DNA of 64,000 nucleotides, from contig NC_133770.1 in the NCBI RefSeq assembly GCF_003597395.2, positions 78,480,414-78,544,413 of the forward strand, in the 5' to 3' direction. Both the position numbers and the translations under genes were made by a program. The notes beneath the pieces were generated by a model. That model saw nothing but the letters and a program-made list of their open reading frames with translations. It ran no database searches and was not told the origin of the DNA. Of this stretch, positions 10,601 through 21,849 are shown piece by piece (the first letter of the stretch is position 1; the number at the start of each line of letters is the position of its first letter). Source of the DNA: Chelonoidis abingdonii (taxonomy: Eukaryota; Chordata; Testudines; Testudinidae).

Positions 10601-10984
10601 GTTTCCATTTCTTCTTCACTAAAATAACATAAACATTCCTGAGGCATATTAGCCGATTTAGATTATAGGACTGCTGGAGTACATGCCGAGAGTTGCAATA
10701 TTATAGGTTTGCTGTTATGTCTCCCCATCTAAGCAGACACACATGGTTTATTATGAGCAGTGATCATTGTTTATTTTTGCTGTTACCCTCCAATCCTCAT
10801 TGAATTTACAATGTTGGCCCTGCCCTCGTTAGTACTACATGAGCATTTATGTTTGACAAAAAAGAAGTGTAAATAACCACTGCAATAATTTTTACTGTAT
10901 ACATTTTCCATTTTTATTGTATGGATTTTGTTTGAATTTCTCAATTGGGGCAAAATCCAGATAGATAAATAGTAGTGGCGTAGT
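10601..10984. other. RBMS3 intron just downstream of the exon
   Basis: AT-rich intron with no recognised repeat or gene. Confidence 0.5.
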
Positions 10985-11152
10985 AGCATTTTTGTTCTCC
11001 TCTGGACTCTCTCCGGTTTGTCCACATCTTTCTTAACTTGTGCTGCCTGCAGCTGGACACAGTACTGCAACAGAGGCCCCACCAGTACCAAGTAGAGCAA
11101 AGCAACTACCTCCTTTGTCCTACAAACAACACTCTGTTAATACATTCAAGAA
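10985..11152 (-). mobile_element. CR1 LINE fragment, minus strand
   Basis: The + strand text TGTTCTCCTCTGGACTCTCT, followed by TTTGTCCACATCTTTC and CTGGACACAGTACTGCA, parallels 9309-9385 of the larger CR1 copy. Both are the antisense of the CR1 3' region. The two copies share orientation but cover overlapping consensus intervals, so they are separate insertions. Confidence 0.75.
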
Positions 11153-11350
11153 TACCTAAATACCACACTTCTTTCTGATTTATTTTTTCCCTTTAGTTTG
11201 TTTTACTCTCCACATTTGACAACACTTTGGGTGAAATCCTAAACCTATTGCAATAAGTGGCAAAACCCATACTGACTTCAGTGGGGCAGGATTTCAATCT
11301 TTGTGCATAGTCAGTTTCGCTATTGTCAGTTTCTCCTGTTGCTTGTGTGA

Positions 11351-11646
11351 CGGCTTGGCTACACTCGAAACTCCAAAGTGCTGCCGTGGGAGCACTCCCG
11401 CGGAGGCGCTTTGAAGTGTGAGTGTGGTCGCAGCGCCAGCGCTGGGAGAGAGCTCTTCCAGCGCTGCATATACTCCACCTCCCCAAGGGGATTAGCGTGC
11501 AGCGCTGGGAGCCATGCTCCCAGCACTGGGGTACTGTTTACATTGGTGCTTTGCAGCGCTGTAACTTGCTGCGCTCAGGGGTGTGTTTTTTCACACCCCT
11601 GAGCGAGAAAGTTGCAACGCTGTAAAGCGCCAGTGTAGTCAAGGCC
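11351..11646. mobile_element. Harbinger-type MITE, 296 bp
   Basis: The inverted ends CGGCTTGGCTACACT and AGTGTAGTCAAGGCC are flanked by the 3-bp duplication TGA (11348-11350 and 11647-11649). Ends containing CTACACT with a 3-bp duplication suit PIF/Harbinger. The interior is full of AGCGCTGGGAG palindromes and is unusually CpG-rich for this intron, suggesting a fairly young copy. No transposase. Confidence 0.8.
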
Positions 11647-11649
11647 TGA

Positions 11650-12789
11650 GTCTCTCTTAGAAGAGGGGAGACTATAATGTAGGAATACAACAATTAGTAG
11701 AGGATCTCAAGAGTATTCGTAATATCTGCAGCTACTATAAATTAATTTATTTAAAGTTGCCTGTATTTCAGGTTGTCACTGTCTCCTTAATAACTTCAGC
11801 TTTTAGGGTATCTACATAATACATGATTTTTGTACTTATCTTTTGTTCTTGCAGTGACTCAATTAAATTTCATCATTTTCTGTTAGAGGCAGAAAATTTA
11901 GCATCATCGTATGTTTTCAGTAGCATGTACATGCCACATATAAGGCTCTGATAATGGGCCTCATATGCCTCTCTGGCAGCACATATGGGAAGTAAAGTGT
12001 CCTCAGTGTCCAGTTCCACTGGTGCAGAAGCCACATAAAGGTGGCATATATGGCTCCACTTTGTCTCCCTCTTCTCAGCTTCCAAAGGTGGCAGATGGGG
12101 AGCGAACGATGGGAGAGCAAGTGGTCATAACACTTTGCAGGCCATGCCATCCCCTGAAGCAGGCGGAATCAGGGATGATTGAAAGGTTCTCAAACTCACT
12201 TTTCCAACACTACCTGCTCCTGCACTGTGCTTCCCCTGAGTTTTTTTCCCTGGGTTTTCTAGCTGCTTTCCTATTCAGAATGTTTTAAGGTTAAATACAA
12301 AAAGGTACTGACTTCAGGGTTTGCCTTAGGGGGTTGAATACTTCCTGTTGATAAATTAAGGATATTGATGATGACCATAATGTGGGAAAAGAAACTGAGA
12401 GCTGAAGACATATAGTAGGTGCTTAACCATTCAGCTGTGGATGTTTTAAATAACTACTCAATCATCACTAGCCTGCATAGCAATGTATAAATTGTTATGG
12501 CTTGATTTTGCTAATTTCATTTAGATATATTTGTCCAAGGAATATAGTCAAGTTGGAAATAATATATAAGGCATGTGGGTTATATATACATTCAGACACG
12601 TGTAATTTCCACCATAGCATTGTCAGATAGTTCATTTGTATCTGCTTTTCTTCAGAGCCAGAATGACCATATTGCAGGAGTGATCAAAATGCATCTTATA
12701 GGCCTAATTAGGCCTACAGTTATGCAGTTTGGTTGGCAGTCACCCTCATTTTTAAGGAAAAATTGCAGCGTGCAAAAACTACGTCTTAT
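11650..12789. other. RBMS3 intron, nothing recognised
   Basis: AT-rich, no nameable repeat, no gene. Short frames at 11873-12288 have no recognisable similarity. Confidence 0.5.
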
Positions 12790-12800
12790 CATGGAATCAT

Positions 12801-13474
12801 AGGTGGCGAGTTATATTCTTTTATGGTGCCCGGGCTCCAGGAATATTGAGGGGTAGGGGCCCTGCTCCACCAATATTTGGAGCTGGGTCTCTCCCCGGGC
12901 CCTGCCAGGAGCGGGCCCCTGCCTCTGCCTGCCACCTCTCCCCCCACATGTCTCCCTCCCTGGCCGCCACATCCCTGCCTGAAAGAAAGCAGCACGCACC
13001 TCTCCTGTGCCTGCTTGTGCTGCTGGCGTAGCACATACCTACACTACACCGGCTTCCCGCATCAACTGCTGTCTGCTGCCCCAGGCCCTTAGTGCCCCCC
13101 CACACACTGCTAATGGCAGGAGAGGCTGCCCTTCCACCCTAGCCGTGAGCCTCTCCAATGCCCCAAACCTCTCATCCCCAGCCCTCATCCCCCTGCACCC
13201 TAATCCGCTGCCCCAGCCCTGAGCCCCCTCCTGCATCATGAACCCCTCATCCTCAGTCCCACAGCCCTCACCCCTGCACCCCCTCCTATCCCTAAACTCC
13301 CTCCCAGAGCCTGCACCTTGCACCCCTCCTGCACTGTAATCCCCAGGCCAGGACCTGCACCCCAGACCTCCTTCCCCAACCCAAACTCCCTCCCAGAGCC
13401 TTAGGCAGGTGGGGGCAGGGTTGGGGGGGCGGGTTCTGGGCACCACCAAAATATCTACAAACCTGCGACCCATG
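12801..13474. repeat. Unclassified C-rich interspersed repeat, 674 bp
   Basis: The segment is flanked by CATGGAATCAT (12790-12800) and CATGGAATGAT (13475-13485), an 11-bp direct repeat matching at 10 positions. Its second half is a degenerate minisatellite of CCC-T-CACCCC-type units (CTGCACCCC, CCCTCATCC, CTCCCTCCCAGAGCCT). The open frames across it on both strands come from this composition and are not genes. A G-rich relative of the same phrases appears at about 59320-59430. The class is unknown to me; the duplication length suits a retroposon better than a DNA transposon. Confidence 0.6.
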
Positions 13475-13485
13475 CATGGAATGAT

Positions 13486-14261
13486 ACATCTTGGTCAATA
13501 TGGCCTCTGCTCAGATCAAGAGGGAGCACAGTATGCTGGGACCTGTAATCTCTATTGGCTATACTTACATTTCATTGCCTTCCTGCCAATTGATAGCACG
13601 TTAAATACCCTTGGCAGTCAGTTTCCTTTTGGGAGAAACCAGTGATATGGAATATTAGAGGTTTTTTTAAAAATTTTTACACCATATATGCTAGTCCTTG
13701 AACAGAGGTGGTCACAAACAGCATGCAGGCAATCCTTTCTTTCAGGAATCTCAGCCAAAATCTAATGCTCCTATTTCAGGAGCAACTCTGCCCCCAAAGT
13801 TGACTCTTGTATAAAATACCTCTGCATCACAAAACTAGCAACAATGCAGCATTTCTTCAAAGACTGAGTAGTGCTAGCACAGTAAGTAAATGAACTGTGG
13901 CAGCACTACCTTGTGACTGCCTCCATACCAACATTAACAATCAATATGAAAACTACTTTATGCAAATTAGGCACAGCTCTCAGGATCCTAGCTTGTTATC
14001 AGTATCATCATCTGTTGGGTAGTTTAGAAATCACTGTCATAGTCACTCTGCTGAGTCTGAGTGCTTGACAACACTGTTTCTTAGCTCCCAGTTCTGCAAA
14101 GACTTGCACAATATGAGTAGCCCCACCATACTTTCTGGGACTACTCAGAGTATGTGAAAGTAACTTCATGGGCAACTCTTTGCAGGATCAGCATAGTTTT
14201 CTAATGAGTTCTCTTGTTTTGAGATGTTTCTTGTTGTTTACTAGCTTTAAGCTCTTTCTTA
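13486..14261. other. RBMS3 intron with one palindromic repeat
   Basis: No gene. A loose palindrome at about 14090-14190 (TTCTGCAAAGACTTG against CAACTCTTTGCAGGA) looks like an old amniote MITE. The rest is unrecognised. Confidence 0.45.
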
Positions 14262-14323
14262 TACTTTGCGTGTTTCCTTACATGGAAAACAAACAATATG
14301 CTAATTAAAAGACAGTTAACTGC
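14262..14323. repeat. 62-bp direct repeat, left copy
   Basis: This 62-base unit recurs at 15774-15835 with one difference (TACTTTGCG against TACATTGCG). It ends immediately before the TG of the LTR at 14324. With its partner it brackets the truncated Gmr1-like element. It is far longer than the 4-6 bp an LTR-element integrase makes. Confidence 0.95.
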
Positions 14324-15196
14324 TGTCATAAGCATAAATCCCAATTCTGAACCTTAGAGTCCAAAATGTGGGTGCCTGCATGAAACCTCCAAGCCTAATT
14401 ACCAGCTTGGATCTGATAGCGCTGCCACCAGCCAAAAATTCCAGTGTTTGGCTCACTCTGGTCTCCCCAAAACCTTCCCTGGGGGACCCCAAGACTCAGA
14501 TGCCCTGAGTCTTACCACAAAGGGAAATAACCCCCCTCCCCTTGTCTTCTCTTTACTTCCTCCCCAGGCTTCCCCTCCGTGGGTTATCCTGGAAGATTAC
14601 TGTACTTAAACTCCTTGAATTACAAACGAGGAGGGCCAAGTTTACCTTCCCCTCCTTCTTATTCCCCTCCCAGTCTTTCCCTAAGAGAGTCCGTAATCCT
14701 GGCACAAGATTTCTATCCCTAGAGCCTCACTGTAGAAAGAAAATCCAACAGGTTCTTAAAAAAGAAAGCTTATATTAAAATGAAAGAAAAGACATAAAAT
14801 GGTCTCTGTATATCAAGATAACAATTACAGGTCAATTGCTTAAAAGAAAAATATGAATAAAAAGCCCTCTAAAAGAAATACAATTTAAACATCCCCAGCA
14901 ACTACACACATGTAAATACAAAAAAAAAAACATAAAAGCCTATATGGTTTTTCTACCTGTACTTACAAATTGGAACAGAAAGATTTAGAGAAGCCTGGAG
15001 ATAGAAATCACTCTCATAGCTGAGAGAGAGCACAGAACAGAGAGACACAGACAAAAGACAACACACCGAAAATTCCCTTCCCTGCGCTTTTAAAAATCTT
15101 GTTTCCTGATTGTCCTCTGTTTCAGCAGTGTTCGGTTTCCTTTGTTAACCCTTTACAGGTGAAAGAAACATTAACACTAGCTATCTGTTTATGATG
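14324..15196 (-). mobile_element. 3' LTR of a Gmr1-like Ty3/gypsy element, minus strand
   Basis: On the + strand it starts TGTCATAAGC and ends CTATCTGTTTATGA. The U3 end, read on the minus strand (CATAAACAGATAG, then CCTGTAAAGGGTTAAC, then GGACAATCAGG), matches the + strand LTR piece at 23668-24142 over the same block. Just outside it on the minus strand is GTTTGGGGG, which could be the polypurine tract that primes plus-strand synthesis. The LTR is about 870 bp long. No start-to-end identity could be computed by eye. Confidence 0.75.
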
Positions 15197-15344
15197 CCCC
15201 CAAACACAGACAGTGGGAAACGTCGCTGGTGGTGATTCTTCCTAGAACTTTAGACTAAACAGATTATACAACACATGCACTTTAATATACTACTAGTATG
15301 TAAATCTACAAGACTTTTAATATTAAGGAAAAATTTTAACCAGT

Positions 15345-15773
15345 GTATTGCTGGGAAACTCTCACGGGAGAGTGCATAGCGATCCTTTGGTTAGAAGCCT
15401 GAAATGTGTTGAATTTCAAAATCAAAATATTGGAGAGCTAAACTCCAACAAAGAAGTTTCTTGTTGTTCCCCTTGGCAGTATGAAGCCACTTTAGCGCAT
15501 CATGGTCAGTTTGTAGCTGGAACCGCCGTCCCCAAACATGGGCGTAGCTTTTCCAGGGCGTATACAATGGCATAGCGTTCCTTTTCACTAACTGACCAGT
15601 GGCTTTCCCTCTCAGATAGTTTTTTGCTGAGAAACACGACAGGATGGAAGTTGTGATCCGGTCCTTCCTGCATGAGAACTGCTTCTATACCACGCTCAGA
15701 TGCATCGGTGGTTACTAGGAATGGTTTGTCAAAGTCCGGGGCCCTTAGCGCAGGGTCAGACGTGAGCGTCTCC
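15345..15773 (-). pseudogene. RNase H end of Gmr1-like pol, minus strand (fragment)
   Basis: On the minus strand the frame over 15391-15588 reads WGRRFQLQTDHDALKWLHTA and then FDFEIQHISGF, the RNase H domain of a Ty3/gypsy pol. It is followed after a stop by ALSRESFP, the segment that usually trails RNase H. Upstream pieces out to 15773 (antisense of the VTTDA and LSERESHW blocks) are in broken frames. The fragment matches 24168-24440 closely and belongs to the same family. It is cut at 15773, directly at the 62-bp repeat, so RT, integrase and gag are missing. Inactive. Confidence 0.85.
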
Positions 15774-15835
15774 TACATTGCGTGTTTCCTTACATGGAAA
15801 ACAAACAATATGCTAATTAAAAGACAGTTAACTGC
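15774..15835. repeat. 62-bp direct repeat, right copy
   Basis: Second copy of the 14262-14323 unit. It starts at the truncation point of the RNase H fragment. Sequence beyond it (ACAACTACTG) differs from what follows the left copy, so the repeat ends cleanly. Confidence 0.95.
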
Positions 15836-18263
15836 ACAACTACTGTATACAGTAATTGAATGATGTGATGTTCATATAAATTATAGTAAAATCACCTCCA
15901 TGCACAAGTATGTAACTTCTAACACAAGCTATAATCTTCCATTTTATGGACTTCTCTCCTTAAACTATTTGCTGACAGTTTTTCTGATCCAACTGATGTA
16001 GGTAATCTGCTTGAAACATGGCAAATGATAGATTGGTGCTGTATCACATTAGGGGAAAAGAAATATATACCAAGGCCTTACTTTTGCCATTTCTTCCTGT
16101 ATGCATACAATGGGTTGCAATACAACCCTATCTAATATCATAGCTACACCCGATGGAAGCATTGGGAATAGCAAGGACTCTGTTAGTGCAGGGTTTCAGT
16201 CACTATAACCCCACACACTCTATAGGCAAGTTTCAGAGTTAGTCAAGGAAAATTAGGTATAACTACAACATTCTTAATTAATTTAACCCTATGCCTGTAT
16301 TTCTTCTGTTGGTGACTCTTTCTGCTTGATAGAACATTTAAATGAATGCAACTGATAGGTTTCCACATTTAAACAATGGTAAATTTTGCCTTTGCCAAAA
16401 AGAGCTATATAATAGAGGGTGAAAGTTAGAGACAAAGATATTTTTCTTTATTTTTAGTGGTCATTAATTTAGATGTCGAACAGGAACAAAAATGGGATAT
16501 ACAAAGCAATAAAAGTGGGGCATACAACAACATAGGAATCTTGATGAGATAGCATATTTATCTGTATTTCAAGCTGATAAAGTGGAATTGGATTTAAATG
16601 ATCATGACTTGTTCTGGTCGTTCAGCTACAATATATGAATCAAATCTTATTTTCCAAAAGAGAATTCCCATTTGAGAGAGTTGTTTGATGTGCTTTCTCC
16701 TTGTTTATCCTGATCTCAGTGGTCATTTGGTTGCAGGGGTCAGATAGGAAGTGATTTCTCCAATGTTTTAAGAGTTCTCATCTGAGTACCATTCAATTCC
16801 AGGTAAAGAATATTACAATTTATGGAAGAGCCAGTTAGAATCATGAATAATTTGACTAATTTCACTATGCACTAGACCACCTAGAAGAACTCGCTCTATC
16901 CTTGTTAGATAGAGATTTTCTATCTGCAAACACAGTTGATTTGGAATGATCAGTTTCATCGATTCGCATAGAGTGAACATTTCAGCATAATTTTCAAAAC
17001 AAGGTGCTCCCATAATCCATATTTAAAAGTCAGTTCTGCTGTATTCATTATTACAGTTCTTAAGAGCTCACAGAACAAGTATGATCTTTTGAATTAGGAA
17101 GATATACATTTTTCCTTTCCTTGCCAGTAATATTAGTTTGCTTTTTACCTACTGCTAAAAAGGTTTAGTCCAAGCTTCTTCGTATTCATATAGTTTCTCA
17201 TCACTGCTTCTAGTCAATTTATACATCCCTGTTATAAACCTGTATTTAAGCCTCTTGGTAAAGATAGAAGCATTTTGCTTTATCCTCCCCCTAGCAATTG
17301 CTTATCTTCCTGCATGGAGACGCAAGGAGAATCAAGTCTCCTAGTGTACTTGGAAAATCACAATCAGAGTTTGAAAATTATCCTTCCAGCAACACAGTCA
17401 TTGGCATACAAAGAAAATCAGCTCTAGTTGTTGTGGTGACCTCTTCATGAATGCCAGTTGAAAAAAAAATGAGAAACCTGATAACGTTAGCAGAGATATG
17501 TCTCCATGTTTGTTGTTAAACGCAACTGCTCAAACAGTCATCTGATTTCTAGAAAAAATTAGCCTATCTGGTTAGGGTTAAATGCAGTTGATTCAGAATT
17601 TTCAATTGGATTCCTAGCAGCTTAACAGAGATGGCACAGAACTGAGCAAATCTCATGTGTTGGGCCACATCTCCTCTACCTCACATTCCCTTTACTTCAT
17701 CTTCTAGTTATCCATAAGCTTTTAATGAATACCTCATGGGTTGTTAATCCTTGTTAATACTCTCGCAGAGGTGTGTCTGCTCTGTTCACTTTTGAATACA
17801 GGGCACTCCCAGCCTGTACGTTCCCTTGGCATATGAGGTTTCATAACTTCACCAGAAGGAAAAAAAAGTTTCATATATAAGACCCAACTTCTGTGCAACT
17901 CTTGTAAAGTAAGGAATGATCCATTTGAACAAAGCCAGTGTCAATCATTTAAGTGTTCTGGCCACCAGTCCAGGAGGAAGGTGTAAAGTACCATGCCCCA
18001 CAAAGTACCACAAAGAACAAGCAGACAGGGTGCCGTGAAAGGCACATGTCTTATATGTATTCAGGGCTAAAATACCTTTTGTTGCTTCATTTTCTAACTT
18101 CAGCTGCCATTTATTGTCTCATAACAAGTTGCACAGCTATGCAGTTGCAGATCCAGACTGCTCTGTTTCATCCTAGTGCCAGTGAAAAGGATGTTTTCCT
18201 TCACTTCCAGGCTCTTCACTGGGAAGACTCATAATACCTAAGTAAATTGAGCAGTGCTATGTC
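15836..18263. other. RBMS3 intron, nothing recognised
   Basis: About 2.4 kb of AT-rich sequence. I could not identify a gene, RNA or repeat. Confidence 0.5.
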
Positions 18264-18266
18264 TAT

Positions 18267-18561
18267 GGGCTGGTCTACACTACGGGGGGAAATCGATCTA
18301 AGATACACAACTTCAGCTATGTGAATAACGTAGCTGAAGTCGAAGTATCTTAGATCAAATTACCTACCATCCTCACGGCGCGGGATGAATGTCCGCAGCT
18401 CCCCATGTCAACTCCGCTACCGCCATTCGGGTTGGTGGAGTTCCGGGATCGATAGGAGCTCGTTCAGGGATCGACATATCGCATCTAGATGAGACACGAT
18501 ATATCGATCCCCGAGAAATCGATTGCTACCCGCCGATACGGCGGGTAGTGAAGACGTAGCC
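18267..18561. mobile_element. Harbinger-type MITE, 295 bp
   Basis: The ends GGGCTGGTCTACACTACG and GTGAAGACGTAGCC are flanked by TAT at 18264-18266 and 18562-18564. The interior contains strong palindromes (AAGATAC...GTATCTTAGATC, and CGATATATCGAT), many CGAT sites and high CpG. Its GTCTACACTACG end is shared with the larger Harbinger element at 56908-58892, which could have mobilised it. Confidence 0.85.
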
Positions 18562-18564
18562 TAT

Positions 18565-19205
18565 GTTAGTAAATCATTCTTGCAAAGGGTGCTGCTCTGT
18601 CTAACCCTTTAGAGCCTTTCCAATCCAAAGGGACTTTCTCAACTAACAAAAATGTGGTGATGTCGAGCCTTAGATATTCAGTGCGAGACACTTGAGTACT
18701 GCAGAAATAATTAGTTGATATCATTATACTTCTTCCAGATTGAGAAAAAACCTGCAAACTCTCTGTATTTGACAGGATTCACATGAATTCCATCATCATC
18801 CACAACACCTTGGATTATTTTATTTTCCATCCTGTCCAGTAGATTGGCAGTAAGGCAAAAAGTTTGCTGTTGGCTCATTTTGAATTGTCCAGGACCTAGT
18901 GGACATTACAAAGATTGTCACTCCAGCTTCATGTGTACAGCCTTGAGGCAGCCTTGGCAGGAGTCAAGAAATGAATGAGTAAGGGAACAAATCTACGTGC
19001 TCAGTGAAGATGTGACTGGACAAGAGCAGACTGGAGCCATGCTTGTGGTGTGGGGTAGCTTGCACTGCATCCCTCAGTGCTGTTTCTCTCTCTCTCTCTC
19101 TTTTTTTTTAACAGCTGTTAATCATATTTCATTTTACAAAACAGCTACATTTTCCATCAGCAAGGAAATGAGTTGTCTTTTTCTATTGACAAGTTTGGGT
19201 ACAGC
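18565..19205. other. RBMS3 intron, nothing recognised
   Basis: No gene or repeat recognised apart from a CT/T run at about 19086-19110. Confidence 0.5.
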
Positions 19206-19238
19206 TTTTAGGGGAAGATTTTCAAAGGCACAAAGGAC

Positions 19239-19496
19239 CACGGTCGGCTCCAGGCACCAGCCCAGCAAGCAGGTGCTTGGGGCGGCCAAGGGGAAGAGGT
19301 GGCACATCCGGCTGTTCGGTGGCAATTTGGCACTGGGTCCCTCACTCCCTCTTGGAGCGAGGGACCAGCTGCTGAATTGCCACCGAAGACTGAAGCAGCG
19401 GTGGTAGAGCTGCTGCAGATCGCAACTGTGGCATTTTTTGTTTGTTTGTTTGTTTTTTTGCTGATTGGGGCAGCAAAAACCCTGGAGCCAGCCCTA
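19239..19496. mobile_element. hAT MITE family A, left member of a composite pair
   Basis: The start, CACGGTCGGCTCCAGGCACC, and the end, CCTGGAGCCAGCCCTA, are the family A inverted ends. The body includes GGTGGCAATTTGGCA, a TTTG repeat and GGGGCAGCAAAAACC. The 8 bases to its left are CAAAGGAC (19231-19238), but those to its right (CCTGAGCC) do not match. It therefore lacks its own target duplication. Confidence 0.8.
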
Positions 19497-19773
19497 CCTG
19501 AGCCCCAAAGACTGGAGCTGGATCTTGGGTGTTAGGATCCAGGATTTTGATTTGACCTCATCTCTAGTGCTTTATTATCTGACTTGCTTCCATATTCTTA
19601 TGGCTCAATCCCCAAAGCCATAAGCTTTTGAGCAGCTTTATTCATGCAAGTTGTCCCGCTGATTTCAAAGAGACAACTCATTTGAGTAAAATTACTCAAG
19701 TGTTTCTACGATTGTCCCCATAACACCCAATCAGGCAAAAAATATTTATGTAACTTTAACTAGGTGAATAGCT
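19497..19773. other. 277-bp non-element segment between two hAT MITEs
   Basis: This carries no sign of hAT sequence and no coding frame. It includes TATGGCTCAATCCCCAAAGCC, a small palindrome. Because the outer ends of the flanking MITEs share one 8-bp duplication, this segment appears to have been carried in with them. I found no source copy within the window. Confidence 0.55.
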
Positions 19774-19900
19774 CAGAACCGGCTCTAGGCACCAGAAAAC
19801 CAAGCACGTACTTGGGGCAGCACAATTCCAGGGGTGGCATTCTGGGTGGCTTTTTTTTTTTTTTTTTGCTTGGGGCGGCAAAAACCTAGAGCCGGCCCTG
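19774..19900. mobile_element. hAT MITE family A, right member of a composite pair
   Basis: A 127-bp copy with ends CAGAACCGGCTCTAGGC and CCTAGAGCCGGCCCTG. The right flank is CAAAGGAC (19901-19908), identical to the left flank of the partner at 19239. Its own left flank, GAATAGCT, does not match. Confidence 0.85.
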
Positions 19901-19967
19901 CAAAGGACTGTTACATGTCCAGCTCCCAGTACCCTTTGCACCTCTGAAAATGTACCTCATAGTCATT

Positions 19968-20236
19968 GGGCTTGTCCACACAGTGCTTAAATCTGCACCA
20001 GAAGTGTGTAAATTTTAGTCCTCACCAGTGTGTCATGCAATAATTGGCCAACGTGGACTCTACTGGCATGCACTAAAAGTTTCCTGGCATGCGCTGAGAT
20101 AGTACAGTTTGAAATGGGATTAGATTGATGTGCGCTAGGGAACTTCTAGTGCATGCCAGCCTCATCCATGTGGGCACTAGTGCAAACTAAAATGTATATC
20201 CCACGCACCCTCATCCCCCGTGCAGTCACAAGCACC
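19968..20236. mobile_element. Possible Harbinger-like MITE
   Basis: It starts GGGCTTGTCCACACAG and may end GTGCAGTCACAAGCACC, a rough inverted match. The interior repeats GCATGCGCTG/CTAGTGCATGCC phrases in opposite orientation. No clean 3-bp duplication, so the ends are tentative. Confidence 0.4.
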
Positions 20237-21269
20237 ACGTAGAGAAGCCTCTTATCTCTTTTTTTGAACACGTTCAGGGGCCAAGTAAGTCACTTTTATA
20301 ACTCTCTGAACTTTGCTTTTTGGTTTGTTTTGTGGAGGAAGCTGTCCTGAGTGCACTGACTATCCCCTACAACTGCCTCCATTCTGGTACATCACAAAGC
20401 TTTGTAGCAGTTACAGCACTTCCTTCGTTTCATTTTCCTTGCAAATATTTAGGGTCATTAAAAGCTTAATGTGGTCTGAGTAGCATAAGCTACAGATCCA
20501 GCTCTGGAAAAACCCATTAAGTATGAAATGATATTCGTGAAAGTGGTGGAACTCTAGAGAAGAGCCCACACTCTGGTTCTCCCTCTTCAAAACAATGTAA
20601 ACTACCAATTACTATTATTACTAAATTTAATGACAGACTACATTGATATCAGAAGAAGAAAAAAGAGCTATTGTCATTTTTGTAGCACCTCTATTAATAG
20701 CATTCAACTAAACCAACATTAGTGCCAGATTATCTGCTTCCTTTTTTAACCTAGGCAGAAATTGTCCTAAGCAATCGATAGCTTCATACACCCCATCTTT
20801 AATATTTACATTCTTTTGCTTTTTGACCACAAGGTCTTTGCTTCAAGTTCTAAATGGTAGTTATTGACCAGGATTCTCTCTATCTTCTTTAATGCTCAGT
20901 TGTTGCTTTTCTTGTTGAGGCTGGAAACTTCTTTTACCAGGGTAAAACAGTTAATTTTGTTTTCCACTCCTGTGTCAGTTTGAATATTTCTCTCTGGTCA
21001 ACTCATGGCTTCTTAAACCCTAAGAATAAACTCAATTTCTTTCATCTTTGTTCTGAAGAAGTAGTCTTAGCATGTGGAACCACACATGTAAGAACAATAT
21101 CTTTCCTAAGGATGAGTGAATAAAACAGAACACAATATTCTAGTTGAAGGCTAGCAAGTGTATTGTGCAGTAGCAATATCACTTCTTTTCCTTTTCCTCT
21201 CCCTCAGTGAATTTCATTGTGTCTCTTTGTGTATGTGAATAACACATTGCATTTTTTTAAAAGAACTAT
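20237..21269. other. RBMS3 intron, nothing recognised
   Basis: About 1 kb of AT-rich intron with no gene or recognisable repeat. Confidence 0.5.
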
Positions 21270-21440
21270 TGCCTTGAGGAGTTCAGACCACTTTCCAAAG
21301 TTAGGTATATGCAACTAACAACACCTGACGTGGAATATGATGAAGAGTTGGTTGTGACTTGCCTCAAATCACATAGCAAATCAGCAGTCCAGTTGGGAAC
21401 AGCACCCAGGTTTCCGGGCTCCCATTACTATGCCTAGTCC
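21270..21440 (-). repeat. MIR-like CORE-SINE, antisense
   Basis: ACTTGCCTCAAATCACATAG, then GCAAATCAGCAGTCCAG and CACCCAGGTTTCCGGGCTCC, follow the antisense MIR consensus, including the region complementary to the tRNA-like B box. Ends are approximate. Confidence 0.6.
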
Positions 21441-21654
21441 ATTTGACTGCACTATGCATGGTTGTGCATCTGTGCTCTGAACTGACATATACCCTGAAGA
21501 CTTATATAATGGGCAATAAGAGTTCAGTTAGAGCCTTATAGATATATAATACATCAGCAGCGCAAAACAGCCAGAACACAGCCCAATGATTGAACATATA
21601 GTTTGGTTTACAATTAGTTTGTAAAAATTTGCTGAGTGCTCTGAGTTCTCTGAA

Positions 21655-21785
21655 TGAGATCTTAGATTGTAAGTGGAAGGGTCCATCTTTTAATTCTGTG
21701 TTTGTACAGTGCCTAGCACAACGAGCTTCTAGTCCATAACTAGTACTCATAGGTACTACAGTAATACAAATAAATAATTTTAGTG
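21655..21785 (+). repeat. L2/MIR-type 3' tail
   Basis: TTAGATTGTAAG..., then TTTGTACAGTGCCTAGCACA, then AATACAAATAAATAAT resembles the 3' tail shared by L2-type LINEs and CORE-SINEs. A second copy of the same tail is at 41255-41345. Confidence 0.55.
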
Positions 21786-21849
21786 ACATTAATATTATTG
21801 TGGACGTTTGAAACAAAGGTGTTACATTTTCCACTTTGCTATCCTCAAG

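Larger units (their letters stand above)
19206..19958. repeat. Old palindromic MITE split by a composite hAT insertion
   Basis: The left arm GAAGATTTTCAAAGGCACAA (19214-19233) is complementary to CCCTTTGCACCTCTGAAAAT (19932-19951). Between them lies the hAT composite (19239-19900) with its duplicated CAAAGGAC. Removing the insertion restores a continuous palindrome of roughly 85 bp, so the palindromic repeat was the target. Confidence 0.6.

Noticed and set aside
12789..13498. Seven overlapping open frames on both strands
   Set aside because: They reflect a C-rich/G-rich repeat without stops. Composition is Pro/Gly/Arg-rich in every frame and no domain is visible.
19774..19900. Independent insertion of each family A MITE at 19.2 and 19.8 kb
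   Set aside because: Neither copy has a target duplication of its own, whereas the outer flanks match perfectly. A joint insertion is the simpler reading.
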